Origin: Lateolabrax maculatus
Taxonomy: Eukaryota > Chordata > Actinopteri > Acropomatiformes > Lateolabracidae
Direction: 5' to 3'
Assembly: GCA_031216445.1 (NCBI GenBank)
Contig: CM062198.1
Coordinates: 1,922,001 to 1,986,000 of the forward strand
DNA: 64,000 bases
In this document: one piece after another, positions 63,033 through 64,000 of the stretch
Numbering within the stretch: position 1 is the stretch's first letter
How the letters are laid out: every line of letters begins with the position of its first letter
Program-made: the position numbers and the translations under genes
The notes under the pieces: generated by a model
Told to the model about the DNA's origin: nothing
The model's database searches: none
The model's input: only the letters and a program-made list of their open reading frames with translations

Positions 63033-63330
63033 GTGTCACTCATGACATCAGCCGAACTAGACAAATTAGAGAAGAGCAAAAATGAAGCCAGCAACATGAG
63101 CTTGAACTGCTTTCAGACTTGGCTAAGTCTCAAACATATCAACATCTACATTCAGTCTGTTAAGAAGGCCGAGCTGAATAGAGTCTTGAGGCAATTTTAT
63201 GGATCTGTCCGGACAACTAAAGAGGAGCTCTACAGCATCAGCAGCTACCTTGGGCTTTGGGCTTGTTGAAATTGTTTTATCAATGAGCCCCCGTCTCACC
63301 CTTCATGGAATTGAATGCAGGTCCCTTTGT
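63033..63330 (+). pseudogene. Crypton-like tyrosine-recombinase fragment (KIAA1958/ZMYM-type N-terminal domain)
   Basis: The frame reads TSAELDKLEKSKNEAS, FQTWLSLKHINIYIQSV, LNRVLRQFYGSVRTTKEELY and SISSYLGLWAC, then a TGA, then NCFINEPPSHPSWN and a second TGA in the same frame. The pattern of a short helical domain with L-x-x-FY, a YS-x-S block and a later N-x-PP resembles the DNA-binding domain of Crypton-derived proteins such as KIAA1958, QRICH1 and ZMYM, and many fish copies of that family. The catalytic domain is not present downstream. The two in-frame stops make it a relic. Assignment is from memory of family patterns. Confidence 0.5.
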
Positions 63331-63689
63331 ATGGACTTGTAGTGAAGAACAAGTGGTAAAATTCAATTTTAAGTTAAGTTTGTTTTTAGCTTTAGCTATA
63401 GCTTTGAAAGCCTGTTCCTCCTGTATGTATGTGTATGTTACTGTTGTACCTGATAGACATGCCATGAAGGTGATGATATGGCTACGTGGGCAAAAATTGT
63501 CAAACTGCCAGGAATTCCTTTGCTTAGTAACATTGTGTAATTTCAATTTGCACCTAGCAGCTAACTTGTTCAGACTGCCATATAGCTGTAACAATAGTGG
63601 CTTGCTGACCACTTAACTGATACACTTAGCATTACTGCAATACCAGTATTAGTGACACTATTAATGCAGTTCAAGCCTAGGTACGTGTC

Positions 63690-64000
63690 CATCATGAATT
63701 TAGATATTGCTGTATTCTGGCTGTGACAGAGACATGGCTAGCGAAGAGGGACTTGGATTCAGAGTTTGTGATAGACTAGGTTTGGTGTGACCTTAAGCAC
63801 GGTCGTGATGCCCAAATTACAAGCAAAATATGGGGTGGCGGAGTATATCTCTGTTAATTAACGATTGTGTAAGACTGCTTTGGTTAGGGAACTGTGCACT
63901 AAGGACATCAAACTGCTAACACTGTCCCCATTATGTGCCCGGGGAGTTCAGTCAGTTATTTGTTACAGTGGTCTATAGTCATCCAAAAATGAGAATAATG
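63690..64000 (+). mobile_element. Degraded LINE endonuclease, cut by the right edge
   Basis: Joined across shifted frames, the sequence shows TETWLAKRDLDSEFV, GGGVYL, KDIKLLTLS and VVYSHP-like blocks, the order found in APE-type endonucleases of fish LINEs. It differs from copies A-C, so another family. Several stops and frameshifts are present, and the reverse transcriptase, if any, lies beyond the window. Confidence 0.6.

Noticed and set aside
1..64000. CRISPR arrays, operons, toxin-antitoxin or phage modules
   Set aside because: None seen; the window is clearly animal nuclear DNA and the tandem repeats present are microsatellites, a minisatellite and repeat-internal units.

Overview
The window is nuclear DNA of a vertebrate, most likely a ray-finned (teleost, probably percomorph) fish. 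Genes are split into short exons with GT..AG introns, and the flanks and introns are packed with fish-type interspersed repeats: L2/CR1-like LINEs with a TTGAC-repeat tail, tRNA-derived SINEs, Ty3-type LTR elements, PIF/Harbinger and Crypton relics, MITE-like repeats and CA/GA/TAA microsatellites. No bacterial operon, CRISPR array, phage or plasmid feature is present.

Only two host protein genes could be supported, and both look complete. FAH (fumarylacetoacetase, last step of tyrosine breakdown) lies on the minus strand, 4010-17124. I rebuilt its 14 coding exons; they join in frame into 418 residues with every active-site and metal-ligand residue I checked in place. MTHFS (5-formyltetrahydrofolate cyclo-ligase) lies on the plus strand, 23117-28805, in three exons giving 200 residues, with a polyadenylation signal about 190 bases past the stop. 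The genes are divergent (head to head), separated by 6 kb that holds a Harbinger relic, a deleted Ty3-type element with 5-base target-site duplications, and a widely spaced inverted repeat. The two enzymes act in different pathways, so I read the pairing as chromosomal neighbourhood only.

Layout: 1-1212, 3' end of a LINE cut by a SINE. 1213-4009, FAH downstream flank. 4010-17124, FAH, whose introns hold a solo LTR, a LINE tail and fish repeats. 17125-23116, mobile-element-filled interval. 23117-29001, MTHFS, with a LINE tail in intron 1 and a 1.5-kb tandem-unit repeat in intron 2. 29002-64000, no recognised host gene: two long LINE copies (38263-41824 and about 54905-59589), a third LINE fragment split by a deleted LTR element (33160-35692), a 72-base minisatellite (about 44790-45380), two long perfect palindromes, several SINEs, and at the right edge a Crypton-like recombinase relic and a second LINE endonuclease relic.

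I found no undescribed multi-gene system. The observations most worth following are: a sense-oriented solo LTR in FAH intron 8 that has lost the AATAAA its relatives carry; two LINE copies sharing the same two premature stops; a 42-base perfect palindrome inside a reverse-transcriptase relic; and a Ty3-type element whose deletion joins gag in frame to integrase.
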